A DNA stretch of 49,589 nt, taken from contig NZ_AZEZ01000008.1 in assembly GCF_001434275.1 (NCBI RefSeq), positions 1 to 49,589 on the forward strand, given 5' to 3'. Position 1 is the stretch's first letter; every line of letters starts with the position of its first letter. Shown here piece by piece: positions 28,966-38,610 of this stretch. Source of the DNA: Companilactobacillus mindensis DSM 14500. Its GTDB lineage: Bacteria; Bacillota; Bacilli; Lactobacillales; Lactobacillaceae. Under the pieces are notes generated by a model. That model was not told where the DNA came from. It worked only from the letters and a program-made list of their open reading frames with translations, and made no database searches. Position numbers and translations under genes: made by a program.

Positions 28966-28992
28966 TACAAAGCAAAGGTAGTCTGGTGACAT

Positions 28993-29334
28993 ATGAGAAA
29001 AAGTTATCGTATTAAAAAAGAAAATGAGTTTCAATATGTCTATTCCAACGGGGATTCCGTTGCTAATCGCAACTTTGTTCTATATAAGATGCCTAAGGAT
29101 GATCAAAAGCATTGGCGTGTAGGACTTTCAGTCGGGAAGAAAGTTTCGCATACAGCGGTAGGCCGTAATCGTATCAAACGATACGTGCGTCAATCACTCT
29201 TGGAATTGAAACCTGAGATCCCAGCCGAATTGGATTTTTTGATCATTGCAAGAAAGCCATCTGTCGATTTAGATATGTTTGAGACAAAAAAGAACATCGT
29301 GCATTTATTGAAATTAGGTAATGTATTAGAATAG
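28993..29334 (+). CDS. rnpA: Ribonuclease P protein component
   Basis: 113 residues, basic; binds the RNase P RNA to mature tRNA 5' ends. Begins [17 protein letters not shown]; the conserved RNR helix reads [16 protein letters not shown]. Ribosome site is weak (GGTGAC), consistent with low expression after rpmH. Standard position between rpmH and yidC. Confidence 0.96.
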   Translation: MRKSYRIKKENEFQYVYSNGDSVANRNFVLYKMPKDDQKHWRVGLSVGKKVSHTAVGRNRIKRYVRQSLLELKPEIPAELDFLIIARKPSVDLDMFETKKNIVHLLKLGNVLE

Positions 29335-29369
29335 AGTAGTAACTTAATAAAAAACTATAAGGTGCAAAA

Positions 29370-30212
29370 GTGAATAAAAAAAGCTTAAAGAAATACATAG
29401 GTATCGCGCTGCTACTTAGTGTTGTCTTGGTTTTGAGTGGATGTTCCAACTTAAATGAGCCGATCACAAGCAGTAGTACAGGATTCTGGGATCACTATAT
29501 TCTGTATAGTTTTTCGAGATTTATCCTCTGGTTGGCTTCATTAGTTAATAATAGCTATGGTTGGGCCATCATTATCTTTACTCTAATTATTAGAGTTATC
29601 TTGTTGCCACTTAACTGGTTGCAAATCAGAAGTATGAATAAGCAAATGAAGATCCAACCACAAATGAAGGCTCTTCAAGACAAATATTCTGCTAAAGATA
29701 CTGACACTCAACAAAAACTACGTGAAGAAACGCAAAAGCTATACAGTGAAGCTGGAGTAAATCCGGTTGCTGGATGTTTACCATTAGTCGTTCAGTTGCC
29801 AGTTATGTTTGCTTTGTATCAAGCCATTTACAAGACTACGCAATTGCGTAATGGTACTTTCTTGTGGATGCAACTTGGTAAAGCTGATCCATATTACATC
29901 ATGGCTATCCTAGCGGCTGTATTTACTTTCTTGAGTACATACATCTCCAGCTACTCACAGCCAACTCAAAATGCTACAACGAAGATCATGACTTGGGTTA
30001 TGCCGATTTTTATCTTCGTGCCAGCGTTGACATTCCCATCAGCGATTACTATTTACTGGGTAATCACTAATGCGTTCCAAGTTCTTCAGACATTGGCTTT
30101 CCAAAATCCGTTCAAGTATCGTCGTGAACAACGTGAAGCTGCTGAAGCTGAGAAAGAAAAAGAACGTCGACTTAGAAAAGCTAAGAAACGCGTATATAAG
30201 AAACGTAAATAA
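29370..30212 (+). CDS. yidC: Membrane protein insertase YidC (SpoIIIJ type), lipoprotein
   Basis: 280 residues starting at a GTG with AAGGTG upstream. A lipoprotein signal with lipobox LSGC (Cys at about 25) is followed by five hydrophobic segments; conserved features are NSYGWAIIIFTLIIRVILLPL and the Pro-rich AGCLPLVVQLPVMFALYQAI. The very basic tail (about 250-280) contacts the ribosome. Inserts proteins with or without SecYEG. Normally followed by jag/khpB; here mnmE follows directly after a terminator. Confidence 0.95.
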   Translation: MNKKSLKKYIGIALLLSVVLVLSGCSNLNEPITSSSTGFWDHYILYSFSRFILWLASLVNNSYGWAIIIFTLIIRVILLPLNWLQIRSMNKQMKIQPQMKALQDKYSAKDTDTQQKLREETQKLYSEAGVNPVAGCLPLVVQLPVMFALYQAIYKTTQLRNGTFLWMQLGKADPYYIMAILAAVFTFLSTYISSYSQPTQNATTKIMTWVMPIFIFVPALTFPSAITIYWVITNAFQVLQTLAFQNPFKYRREQREAAEAEKEKERRLRKAKKRVYKKRK

Positions 30213-30284
30213 TTGACAATTAACTAAAATGCCGTTAAGATATTTTAGAAATTAATTGCTCATAGTATATAGAAAAGTAGTCAA

Positions 30285-30327
30285 GGTGCTTTTCCGTCAA
30301 ATAATTGGCGGATTATGCACTTTTTTT
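30285..30327 (+). terminator. Terminator after yidC
   Basis: Two-part stem: GGTGC (30285-30289) with GCACT (30317-30321), and CCGTCAA (30294-30300) with TTGGCGG (30305-30311), then seven T. Confidence 0.8.
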
Positions 30328-30356
30328 ATGCTCAAAAATAGAGAAGGGAGCTTATT

Positions 30357-31748
30357 ATGCCAAGTTCAGTAACTGAATATGACACGATTGCAGCTATTTC
30401 GACTCCTCCTGGGGAAGGTGCTATTTCCATCGTCCGCTTATCCGGAGATCAGGCGATAACAGTTGCTAAAAAGATTTTTAAAGGACGTGACTTAGCTAAA
30501 GTAGCTAGCCATACAATAAATTACGGACACATTATCGATCCTGCTGATAATACTTTAGTTGATGAGGTAATGGTCTCAGTAATGCGGGCACCAAAGACTT
30601 TTACCTGCGAAGATGTTGTGGAAATAAATACCCATGGGGGTATAGTTGCAACTAATAAAGTTCTCCAACTTTTGCTTGGATATGGAGCAAGAATGGCCGA
30701 ACCAGGTGAATTTACCAAACGTGCCTTCTTAAATGGGCGAATCGATTTGACTGAAGCTGAATCGGTTATGGATTTGATCCGTGCCAAAACTGACAAAGCT
30801 ATGCAAGTTGCTGTCAATCAATTGGATGGAAATCTACACCATTTGATTTCTAATTTGCGTCAAGAGATCCTAGATTCTTTGGCTCAAGTGGAAGTTAACA
30901 TTGATTATCCTGAATACGATACTGACCAAATGACTACGAAGATGCTCTTAGAAAAGGCCAAAACAGTCAGCACAAGTATCGACAGCCTGTTGAAAACTGC
31001 TGACAGTGGGGAAATCTTGCAGCATGGGTTAGCCACAGCCATTGTGGGTAAACCAAACGTAGGTAAATCTAGTCTTTTGAACCGTCTTTTGGATGAGGAT
31101 AAAGCTATCGTAACTGATGTCGCTGGAACGACCCGGGATGTGGTCGAACAATATGTCAATATCGACGGTGTACCTTTGAAATTGATCGATACAGCCGGAA
31201 TTCGTGATACAGATGACAAAGTCGAAAAAATTGGGGTTGAACGTTCGAAGAAAGCTTTGAATGGAGCTGATTTAGTGATCCTAGTTTTGGATTCCAGTCG
31301 CGAATTGGAAGATGACGATATCGAATTGCTCGATGCAACAGCTGATAAACGTCGAATCGTTATTTTCAACAAGAATGATTTGATGCCAATGATCACACCT
31401 AATTCAGTTGTGCAATTAAAGGCTGACGATATCATTTTGCAAACTTCGGCTATTAAAAATGATGGCATCGAGTTGATCAAACAGACGATCAGTAAAATAT
31501 TCAATGCTGGTATTGAAGAAAACAGCAGTACTAACGTCATTATTACAAGTGCTCGTCAAGCAGGCTTGCTTCGTAAGGCTAAAAATAGCCTCAATGACGT
31601 TATTTCAGGAATTGAAGCAGGAATGCCTATCGATCTCGTACAAATCGATATGACGGCTTGCTGGGACACTCTAGGAGAGATTACTGGTGAAAGTTATCAA
31701 GATGAATTGATCACACAGTTATTCTCGCAATTCTGTTTAGGAAAATAG
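30357..31748 (+). CDS. mnmE: tRNA uridine-5-carboxymethylaminomethyl modification GTPase MnmE
   Basis: 463 residues. N-terminal tetrahydrofolate-binding domain (starting about [20 protein letters not shown]), helical domain carrying an inserted G domain with [12 protein letters not shown] (G1), DTAG (G3) and NKND (G4), and the C-terminal FCLGK with the conserved Cys. Works with MnmG to modify wobble uridine 34 in several tRNAs. GAAGGGAG precedes the ATG; mnmG follows 14 bases later. Confidence 0.97.
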   Translation: MPSSVTEYDTIAAISTPPGEGAISIVRLSGDQAITVAKKIFKGRDLAKVASHTINYGHIIDPADNTLVDEVMVSVMRAPKTFTCEDVVEINTHGGIVATNKVLQLLLGYGARMAEPGEFTKRAFLNGRIDLTEAESVMDLIRAKTDKAMQVAVNQLDGNLHHLISNLRQEILDSLAQVEVNIDYPEYDTDQMTTKMLLEKAKTVSTSIDSLLKTADSGEILQHGLATAIVGKPNVGKSSLLNRLLDEDKAIVTDVAGTTRDVVEQYVNIDGVPLKLIDTAGIRDTDDKVEKIGVERSKKALNGADLVILVLDSSRELEDDDIELLDATADKRRIVIFNKNDLMPMITPNSVVQLKADDIILQTSAIKNDGIELIKQTISKIFNAGIEENSSTNVIITSARQAGLLRKAKNSLNDVISGIEAGMPIDLVQIDMTACWDTLGEITGESYQDELITQLFSQFCLGK

Positions 31749-31762
31749 GTATAGGTGAAAAG

Positions 31763-33670
31763 ATGGAAATTAAGGAATTTGATTCAGAGACTTATGACGT
31801 CATCGTTGTAGGTGCTGGTCACGCGGGTTCAGAAGCTGCTTTGGCATCTGCTCGTATGGGCCAAAAGACATTATTAGTAACAATCAATTTGGATATGGTA
31901 GCTTTCATGCCATGTAACCCTTCAGTTGGTGGACCAGCCAAAGGAATCGTTGTCCGTGAAATCGATGCTCTTGGTGGCGAAATGGGTCGCAATATCGATA
32001 AGACATACATTCAAATGCGGATGTTGAATACTGGTAAAGGCCCTGCTGTTCGTGCATTGCGTGCCCAAGCTGATAAAAACATGTACCACCGTGTAATGAA
32101 AGATGTTTTGGAAAACGAACCTAATTTGACTCTTCGTCAAGGTATGGCTGAAAAGTTGATCGTTGAAGATGGCGTCTGCAAAGGTATCGTAACGGCTACA
32201 GGGGCTAAATATCACGCTAAATCAGTTGTTTTGACAGCTGGAACATCATCACGTGGCAAGATCATCATCGGTGAATTGATGTATTCATCAGGTCCTAACA
32301 ACAGTATCCCTTCAATCAAGTTGTCAGAAGATTTGGAAAAGCATGGTTTTAAACTTACTCGTTTCAAGACTGGTACGCCTCCACGTGTTAACAAGAACAC
32401 GATCAACTTTGATGATACGATCGAACAACCTGGTGACAAGGAACCAAATCACTTCTCGTTCGAAACACCAGATTCAAGTTATCTTCAACACCAAATTTCA
32501 TGTTGGATGACTTACACCAACGCTGAAACCCACAAGATCATCCGTGAAAACCTTAACCGCGCTCCAATGTTCTCCGGTGTTATCAAGGGTGTTGGTCCAA
32601 GATACTGTCCTTCAATCGAAGATAAGGTTGTTCGTTTTGCTGACAAGCCAAGACACCAAATCTTCCTTGAACCAGAAGGCAAGGATACTCAAGAGTATTA
32701 CGTTGGTGATTTCTCGACTTCAATGCCTGAGGAAATCCAATTGAAGATGTTGCACTCTGTTGCTGGTTTGGAGAATGCCAAATTGATGCGTCCTGGATAT
32801 GCGATTGAATATGATGTCATCGAACCATGGCAATTGAAGTCAAATCTTGAAACAAAAATCGTTAAGAATCTCTTTACCGCTGGTCAAATGAACGGAACAT
32901 CCGGCTATGAAGAAGCTGCTGGCCAAGGTATTATGGCTGGTATCAACGCCGCTTTACGTGCCCAAGGCAAAGATCCATTCGTATTGCGCCGTGATGAAGC
33001 TTATATCGGTGTTTTGATCGATGACCTTGTTACTAAGGGTACTAACGAACCATACCGTCTCTTAACAAGTCGTGCTGAATATCGCTTGATCTTGCGTCAC
33101 GATAACGCTGATCTTCGTTTGACTGACAAAGGTTATGAATTAGGTTTGATCAGCCAAGAGCGTTATGACGCCTTTAACAAGAAACGTGAGACTATCAAAA
33201 AGGAACTTGACCGTTTAGCACACAAGATGATCACACCAAAACAAGCCTTGCCATTCTTAAAGGCACATGACTTGAAACCATTGAAAGATGGTATTTTGGC
33301 CGATCACTTCTTGAGAAGACCTGAAGTACACTATGCTGATATCATTGATATGGTAGGCGAAGCAGACTATCCAGTTGACAACCGTGTCGCTGAGCAAGTT
33401 GAAATTGCTACGAAGTATGACGGTTATATCAAGAAGGAAAAGATGCGTATCGAACGTCTCAAGAAGATGGAAGCTAAGAAGATCCCTGATCGTATCGACT
33501 ATACAAAGATCGATAGTTTAGCTACCGAAGCGGTTCAAAAGTTGACGAAGATCAATCCTTCAACTATCGCCCAAGCAAGTCGTATCAGTGGAGTCAATCC
33601 AGCTGACCTTGGTATTTTAAGCGTCTATATCGAACGTGGTAAAATTGCTAAATTACCTGAAGCAAAATAA
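31763..33670 (+). CDS. mnmG: tRNA uridine-5-carboxymethylaminomethyl modification enzyme MnmG (GidA)
   Basis: 635 residues, FAD-dependent partner of MnmE. Dinucleotide-binding motif [19 protein letters not shown] near residue 15, the signature [10 protein letters not shown] with the functional region around it, [11 protein letters not shown], and FAGQMNGT-like [19 protein letters not shown]. The helical C-terminus binds MnmE and tRNA. Forms an operon with mnmE and ends at a terminator; in many Bacilli rsmG and the noc-parA-parB cluster follow, but they do not here. Confidence 0.97.
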   Translation: MEIKEFDSETYDVIVVGAGHAGSEAALASARMGQKTLLVTINLDMVAFMPCNPSVGGPAKGIVVREIDALGGEMGRNIDKTYIQMRMLNTGKGPAVRALRAQADKNMYHRVMKDVLENEPNLTLRQGMAEKLIVEDGVCKGIVTATGAKYHAKSVVLTAGTSSRGKIIIGELMYSSGPNNSIPSIKLSEDLEKHGFKLTRFKTGTPPRVNKNTINFDDTIEQPGDKEPNHFSFETPDSSYLQHQISCWMTYTNAETHKIIRENLNRAPMFSGVIKGVGPRYCPSIEDKVVRFADKPRHQIFLEPEGKDTQEYYVGDFSTSMPEEIQLKMLHSVAGLENAKLMRPGYAIEYDVIEPWQLKSNLETKIVKNLFTAGQMNGTSGYEEAAGQGIMAGINAALRAQGKDPFVLRRDEAYIGVLIDDLVTKGTNEPYRLLTSRAEYRLILRHDNADLRLTDKGYELGLISQERYDAFNKKRETIKKELDRLAHKMITPKQALPFLKAHDLKPLKDGILADHFLRRPEVHYADIIDMVGEADYPVDNRVAEQVEIATKYDGYIKKEKMRIERLKKMEAKKIPDRIDYTKIDSLATEAVQKLTKINPSTIAQASRISGVNPADLGILSVYIERGKIAKLPEAK

Positions 33671-33698
33671 TAAATAATTTGAAAACTTGTATTAAAAC

Positions 33699-33733
33699 AG
33701 CTTATCCAGTTTTTTTGGATGAGCTATTTTTTT
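33699..33733 (+). terminator. Terminator of mnmE-mnmG
   Basis: AGCTTATCCA (33699-33708) pairs with TGGATGAGCT (33716-33725) with one wobble, followed by a run of T. Confidence 0.85.
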
Positions 33734-33810
33734 GTCCATTTTTACTGTGGTAATTTTGGAAATATGATAGTCTGATGGAAAAGAGAGCAACAACAAGGGG
33801 AGAACTCATT

Positions 33811-34881
33811 ATGACATCAAAAAGGCAGCACAAGAATAGCGTTATAACGATTGTAGCAACCACAATTATTGTATTTATTCTCGCCAGCATAATTATTGTC
33901 AGTGCTGTTGCTAAACGGGGGCCACAATTAACTGTCGTCACAGCAGAAAGTTCTAAAGCAAAGCTGGGTGAAAATGTTTGGAATCCGTTTGAAAAGAAGA
34001 CCAAAATAAAAATAAATGGGATCATTGAACCCAAGCTATCGTTACAAAATAACTTTAAAATTTCTTCCAAAAAAGCTGATGTGATTGAATTTTTGCAGAG
34101 TAACGCCGTTACAAATAATGACGATGGCAAGTTAGAAAAATTAGATTTTAAAAAGTTACGGAATTTCAAATATTTATCAAGTGATAATCAAAAATTAGCT
34201 AGAAAAACTAATAGTATTCCTTATATGGTAGAAGCCACTAATATAATTTACGATCCAGAAACGGCTAGTGCAGTCGACTTCTTAGGCGAGTTGTGGGACC
34301 AAGCAAACTTTCAAAAGATAGCTCTTCCGGACAGTACGTTGCCTTTGGAATCAGCAATGATCTACATGGGGGATGACTATGTAAAATATAAAAGTACCAG
34401 TTCCTATGTTGGCCACTCTATTGAAGATGATGGAAATCCAGCTTTTGGGGCTTTGAAGTTATTGCAACCCAATGCAAAACTTTATCGAAATATGGCAGAT
34501 TTAAAGAAACAATTCGAGACTAAGCAAATTAATATGGCAATTGTTGATAGTACAACCGCTATAACGATGAGACAAGATAATCCTAAATTAAAATTATCCG
34601 TCTGGGGTCCTGACAATTATGCAAATTATCGGATGCTCTCAATTGTAAAAGGAACTAAGAATAAGGCCGCAGCTTACAAGTATTTGGATAATCGTATTGC
34701 CCAATCAGTACAGAGCCGGGTTTCTAAAACGATGAATGAGTTGCCAGTCAATCAAGAAGCACAAAAGAGTGACGCCAATTTTTCTACATATGGATTGGAT
34801 GCGCTTGTGACGCTTGATTACAGTTATTTGAATGAACATCGGACGACTTTTAATAAACGTTGGAATGAAATTTTTGTATAA
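33811..34881 (+). CDS. Membrane-anchored periplasmic-type solute-binding protein, PotD-like, orphan
   Basis: 356 residues. A basic N-terminus and one hydrophobic segment (about 10-33) without a lipobox suggest an uncleaved anchor. The body reads like a type 2 solute-binding protein of the spermidine/putrescine or iron family: NVWNPFEKKTKIKINGI, then SIPYMVEATNIIYDPETA, FLGELWD, MAIVDSTTAI and a C-terminal KRWNEIF. Start at 33811 follows AAGGGGAG (33795-33802) at 8 bases; a longer reading from 33775 has no site. No permease or ATPase gene is adjacent. It has its own terminators on both sides. Confidence 0.7.
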   Translation: MTSKRQHKNSVITIVATTIIVFILASIIIVSAVAKRGPQLTVVTAESSKAKLGENVWNPFEKKTKIKINGIIEPKLSLQNNFKISSKKADVIEFLQSNAVTNNDDGKLEKLDFKKLRNFKYLSSDNQKLARKTNSIPYMVEATNIIYDPETASAVDFLGELWDQANFQKIALPDSTLPLESAMIYMGDDYVKYKSTSSYVGHSIEDDGNPAFGALKLLQPNAKLYRNMADLKKQFETKQINMAIVDSTTAITMRQDNPKLKLSVWGPDNYANYRMLSIVKGTKNKAAAYKYLDNRIAQSVQSRVSKTMNELPVNQEAQKSDANFSTYGLDALVTLDYSYLNEHRTTFNKRWNEIFV

Positions 34882-34888
34882 AAAATCG

Positions 34889-34920
34889 GAAGGGCCGTGT
34901 CGCTTGCGACACGGCCCTTC
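34889..34920 (+). terminator. GC-rich terminator
   Basis: A perfect 15-bp stem (34889-34903 with 34906-34920) of notably GC-rich sequence, followed by a short T-rich stretch; ends the solute-binding protein gene. A separate small hairpin GTTTATC/GATAAAC follows at 34959-34976. Confidence 0.8.
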
Positions 34921-35032
34921 TTTACCCTGAACAACTTAAAAAGAATCGATATTCCGCCGTTTATCGATTGATAAACAATTTGTAAAAATCCAATGATAGC
35001 AAATGGTTGAACATAGAATGGCCTCTGGACAA

Positions 35033-35041
35033 TGTTATAAT
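35033..35041 (+). promoter_or_regulatory. Extended -10 promoter of the UvrA-like gene
   Basis: TGTTATAAT (35033-35041) is a full extended -10 element (TGnTATAAT). No good -35 is visible 17 bases upstream, as is usual for extended -10 promoters. The predicted start near 35048 is 21 bases upstream of the ATG. Confidence 0.5.
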
Positions 35042-35068
35042 CGACCTATTATTTGGAAGGGAGAAATT

Positions 35069-37603
35069 ATGACAATTAGACATAAAAATTATATTCCTGA
35101 TGATATTGAAGTTATCGGTGCTAATGCCAACAATCTCAAGAATATCAACGTGAATATTCCATTGAACTCATTTGTAGCGATAACAGGTGTTTCGGGATCA
35201 GGCAAGTCGTCTCTGGCAATGGATACGATTTATGCAGAAGGTGCTCGCAAGTATCTCAATGCTTTATCGACTTACACTAGAAGAAGGATTACCCAAATCG
35301 GACGTTCTGATGTCAAAAATATCAAAAATCTACCCTCAACAATTGCTTTACGTCAGCGCCCAACTGTTCCTAGTGTTCGTTCTACTGTGGGGACAATGAC
35401 GGAGAGTTTGAATATTTTAAGATTGATGTATTCAAGATTAGCATCGATCGTTTGTCCAAATGGTCATCGTTTAGACCCAACGCTTAAAATCTCTGAAGTT
35501 ATGGATCTGCCGACTTCAGATGAAGAAATGGGCATGATGACTTGTCCAGTCTGTAACGCTAAATTTATGGCTTTCAGTGCCGAAGATTTTGCCTTTAACT
35601 CTGAAGGGGCTTGTCCAACTTGCCAAGGAACTGGATTTTTGAAGGAAATCGAATTAGATAAAATTATTCCCGATAAGACGTTATCGATCGATGAAGGAGC
35701 CATCAAATCTTGGGGTTTACCAGGAAGAACTTTGCAGCGTGACATTATTAAAGAATTAGGTGTCCGAACCGATGTCCCATATCAAGATCTAACTGCCAAA
35801 GAAAAAGATATTATTGTCAACGGTAAAGAGCAGAAAAAAGAGATCTTGGTTCCAACTAAAACGGGACGTTCCTTTAGACTGAACGCTTTGTATGAGAATG
35901 CCGTTACAGCGGTTAAAAATAGTTTAAAGAGTACGAAAAATGAAAATACTTTAGTTCGTTTGGAGCGATTTTATTCGGAGAAAGTTTGTCCAGATTGTCA
36001 CGGTAGTCGATTCAATCCTAAGTTGTTTAGCAATGAATTAGTTGGCAAAAATATTGCTGAAGTTTCACAATTTACGATTTCAGAATTGCAAAGCTTTTGT
36101 AAAGACGTCATGAATTGGTTGCCAGCAAATATGCAAGCCTTAGGTAAAAATTTAACCAATGAATTGTTGGATCTTTTATCACCAATCGTCGATTTAGGTT
36201 TGAACTATTTGTCGATCTCACGAGCTGGCAATACGCTCTCAACTGGCGAATTGCAACGGATTCAGTTAGCTCGAACGATTCGCAATCAGATGACTGGCGT
36301 CTTGTATGTGTTGGACGAACCCAGTGTCGGCTTGCACGCTGCCAATGTTTCTGGATTAATCAAGATATTGCATGAATTAGTGCAACTGGGCAATTCATTA
36401 GTCGTTGTTGATCACGATACAAGTATCATTGCTGCAGCTGATTATGTGATTGAAATTGGTCCTGATTCTGGTAAAGATGGTGGTCAAGTCATCAGTCAAG
36501 GAACGGTTGAGGAGATCAAGAAGAATCAAAAATCAGTTATTCAGCCATATCTCACAGGCCAAGCCAAAATCATTCAGCATAAGCAAACTGAACCTTTTCA
36601 AAAAGGCACGATCGACGTTAAAATCAGTGACCGCTATAACATCCACAATATGACGGCTAAGTTTAGTAAGGAATCTTTGAACGTGGTGTCGGGAATGTCT
36701 GGTTCTGGAAAGACTACTTTGATTTTTGATAGTCTTTTGCCAGCCCTGATGGCTAAGATCGAAAATGAACCATTGCCAAAATTTGTCAAATCGGTGGATA
36801 CGGCTGACATTAAAAATATCGTCAAAGTTGACTCCGTACCGATAGGTAAAAATGTTCGCTCAACAGTTGGAACTTATACGAAAATTTTGGACCACTTACG
36901 AAAAATCTTTGCCGAAACACCGGCCGCAAAAGCCCAAAAGTTTACACCAACTTATTTCTCATATAACAACAAACAAGGTGCTTGTCCAAACTGTGGCGGT
37001 ACCGGAGTGATCACATTGGATATTCAATATTTACCGGATATGGTACAGACTTGTCCGGTTTGTCACGGCAATCGTTATAAGAAAGATATTTTGGATATTA
37101 CATGGCACGGTAAGAATATTGCTGAAATTTTAGATATGTCGGTTAAAGAGGCGGATGAATTCTTCAGTGATGTACCTAATATCAAAGGGACCTTGGACGT
37201 TTTGATCAATATTGGTCTCAGCTATCTCAAATTAGGCGAGAGTACGCCAACTTTATCTGGTGGTGAAGCTCAACGACTTAAATTAGTGACCTACATGAAA
37301 CGTAGTCAAAAGAATCAATTATTCGTCTTTGATGAGCCCAGTGTCGGTTTGCACCCTAAAGATGTGGGAGTTTTACTAGATGTCTTTAATAAGTTGCTCA
37401 AGCGCCATGCGACAATCATTGTGATCGAACATGACCTCGACATTATTGCCAATGCGGATTATATAAATGATCTCGGTCCCGAAGGTGGAGTTAATGGTGG
37501 TAAAATTGTTGCAACGGGAACTCCGAAAGCGGTTGCGGAAAATCAAAACAGTTTGACCGGAGAATACCTAAAACAACATTTACAATTGTTCAACGAAATT
37601 TAA
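35069..37603 (+). CDS. UvrA-like ABC ATPase without UvrB-binding domain (UvrA2 type)
   Basis: 844 residues, about 100 shorter than housekeeping UvrA. Two ABC modules: Walker A GVSGSGKSS (40-48) and GMSGSGKTT; signatures LSTGELQRIQLAR (Thr in place of Gly) and LSGGEAQRLKL; Walker B YVLDEPSVGLH and FVFDEPSVGLH. Zinc-finger cysteines occur as CPNG, CPVC, CPTC, CPDC, CPNC and CPVC. The region after CPNG is short, so the UvrB-interacting domain is missing. UvrA2-type proteins are linked to drug or DNA-adduct resistance. Start at 35069 follows AAGGGAG. The oxidoreductase follows 14 bases later, so the two are probably co-transcribed. Confidence 0.85.
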   Translation: MTIRHKNYIPDDIEVIGANANNLKNINVNIPLNSFVAITGVSGSGKSSLAMDTIYAEGARKYLNALSTYTRRRITQIGRSDVKNIKNLPSTIALRQRPTVPSVRSTVGTMTESLNILRLMYSRLASIVCPNGHRLDPTLKISEVMDLPTSDEEMGMMTCPVCNAKFMAFSAEDFAFNSEGACPTCQGTGFLKEIELDKIIPDKTLSIDEGAIKSWGLPGRTLQRDIIKELGVRTDVPYQDLTAKEKDIIVNGKEQKKEILVPTKTGRSFRLNALYENAVTAVKNSLKSTKNENTLVRLERFYSEKVCPDCHGSRFNPKLFSNELVGKNIAEVSQFTISELQSFCKDVMNWLPANMQALGKNLTNELLDLLSPIVDLGLNYLSISRAGNTLSTGELQRIQLARTIRNQMTGVLYVLDEPSVGLHAANVSGLIKILHELVQLGNSLVVVDHDTSIIAAADYVIEIGPDSGKDGGQVISQGTVEEIKKNQKSVIQPYLTGQAKIIQHKQTEPFQKGTIDVKISDRYNIHNMTAKFSKESLNVVSGMSGSGKTTLIFDSLLPALMAKIENEPLPKFVKSVDTADIKNIVKVDSVPIGKNVRSTVGTYTKILDHLRKIFAETPAAKAQKFTPTYFSYNNKQGACPNCGGTGVITLDIQYLPDMVQTCPVCHGNRYKKDILDITWHGKNIAEILDMSVKEADEFFSDVPNIKGTLDVLINIGLSYLKLGESTPTLSGGEAQRLKLVTYMKRSQKNQLFVFDEPSVGLHPKDVGVLLDVFNKLLKRHATIIVIEHDLDIIANADYINDLGPEGGVNGGKIVATGTPKAVAENQNSLTGEYLKQHLQLFNEI

Positions 37604-37617
37604 TTTGAGGTGAAACT

Positions 37618-38523
37618 ATGGAAAAAATTGGAGTAATCGGTTTAGGAAATATTGCCCAGAAAGCTTATTTACCAGTCATGGCCACGTTACAAGATCAATA
37701 TGAATGGCACTTGACGACGCGTAATGAAGCTAAAGGCGAGATGCTGGAGAAGAAATATGGATTCAAGCATTTCCATCAAACATTGACTGAATTGATTGCA
37801 GAAAAACCTTTAGCAGTCTTTGTACACACGCCAACACCAACTCATTTTGAGATCATCAAACAATTATTAACAGCTGGTATCAATGTATACGTGGATAAAC
37901 CAATTTCCACACAAATATCTGAAGTTGAAAGCTTGTACGAGTTGGCTGAAAAAAATCACTTGTTATTAACTTGTGGATTCAATCGTCGCTTTGCACCGTT
38001 CAATCAAGATTTGAAGAAGATCACTAATAAGAGAACGATCGTTGCTGAAAAAATCCGGGAAAAAGCACTTCAAAAGGCTGATTTTGCAATTTTTGATTTG
38101 ATGATCCATTCAGTTGATACGGCCGTTTATTTGATGGATGAACCGGTCAATAAGGTAGATAATTTTGCCGTAACCAATGATGGCAACTTGGAACAAGGCT
38201 ATATTACCTTGACAGGTGAAAAGAGCCGCGCTCAAATAATTACCAATATGATTGGTGGCAGTAATTTGGAATTAGCTACTGTTCAAGGAGATCAAACACG
38301 TCAGACGGTAACTAATTTGAGTAATTTAACTACTTATCAGACAAGTACCGTAACGCAAAGTTCACGCCCTGATTGGGAGACAACCTTAGTAACACGCGGC
38401 TTTGATCCCATCATCAAGAACTTTTTAAAGGCGGTTTCTGAAGGTCTTCCTAACCCAGTAAGTCCGGAATCATCCATTTTAAGTCACAAATTGTGTTATG
38501 ACTTAGTTCAAACTTTGAAATAA
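37618..38523 (+). CDS. Gfo/Idh/MocA-family NAD(P)-dependent oxidoreductase
   Basis: 301 residues. N-terminal Rossmann motif GVIGLGNIAQKAYLP (residues 5-19), FVHTPTPTHFE, the family's catalytic-Lys motif as VDKPIS (about 94-99; usually EKP), and DLMIHSVDTAVYLM in the place of the usual Asp-x3-His. Acts on a sugar, polyol or similar hydroxy compound; substrate unknown. GAGGTG precedes the ATG. Directly behind the UvrA-like gene, though no functional link is evident. Confidence 0.85.
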   Translation: MEKIGVIGLGNIAQKAYLPVMATLQDQYEWHLTTRNEAKGEMLEKKYGFKHFHQTLTELIAEKPLAVFVHTPTPTHFEIIKQLLTAGINVYVDKPISTQISEVESLYELAEKNHLLLTCGFNRRFAPFNQDLKKITNKRTIVAEKIREKALQKADFAIFDLMIHSVDTAVYLMDEPVNKVDNFAVTNDGNLEQGYITLTGEKSRAQIITNMIGGSNLELATVQGDQTRQTVTNLSNLTTYQTSTVTQSSRPDWETTLVTRGFDPIIKNFLKAVSEGLPNPVSPESSILSHKLCYDLVQTLK

Positions 38524-38566
38524 AGAATACAATATCTTGTGACGAACGTACGTTTTTGACACAAGA

Positions 38567-38582
38567 TGTTCCATGTGAAACA
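38567..38582. promoter_or_regulatory. parS-like site with one mismatch
   Basis: TGTTCCATGTGAAACA differs from the parS consensus TGTTNCACGTGAAACA only at position 8 (T for C). It is about 10 kb to the right of oriC, roughly mirroring the perfect site about 9.2 kb to the left. Degenerate sites of this kind exist in other Bacilli, but ParB binding cannot be assumed. Confidence 0.55.
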
Positions 38583-38610
38583 TTTATATGCCAAAAGATA
38601 AAATCACATT

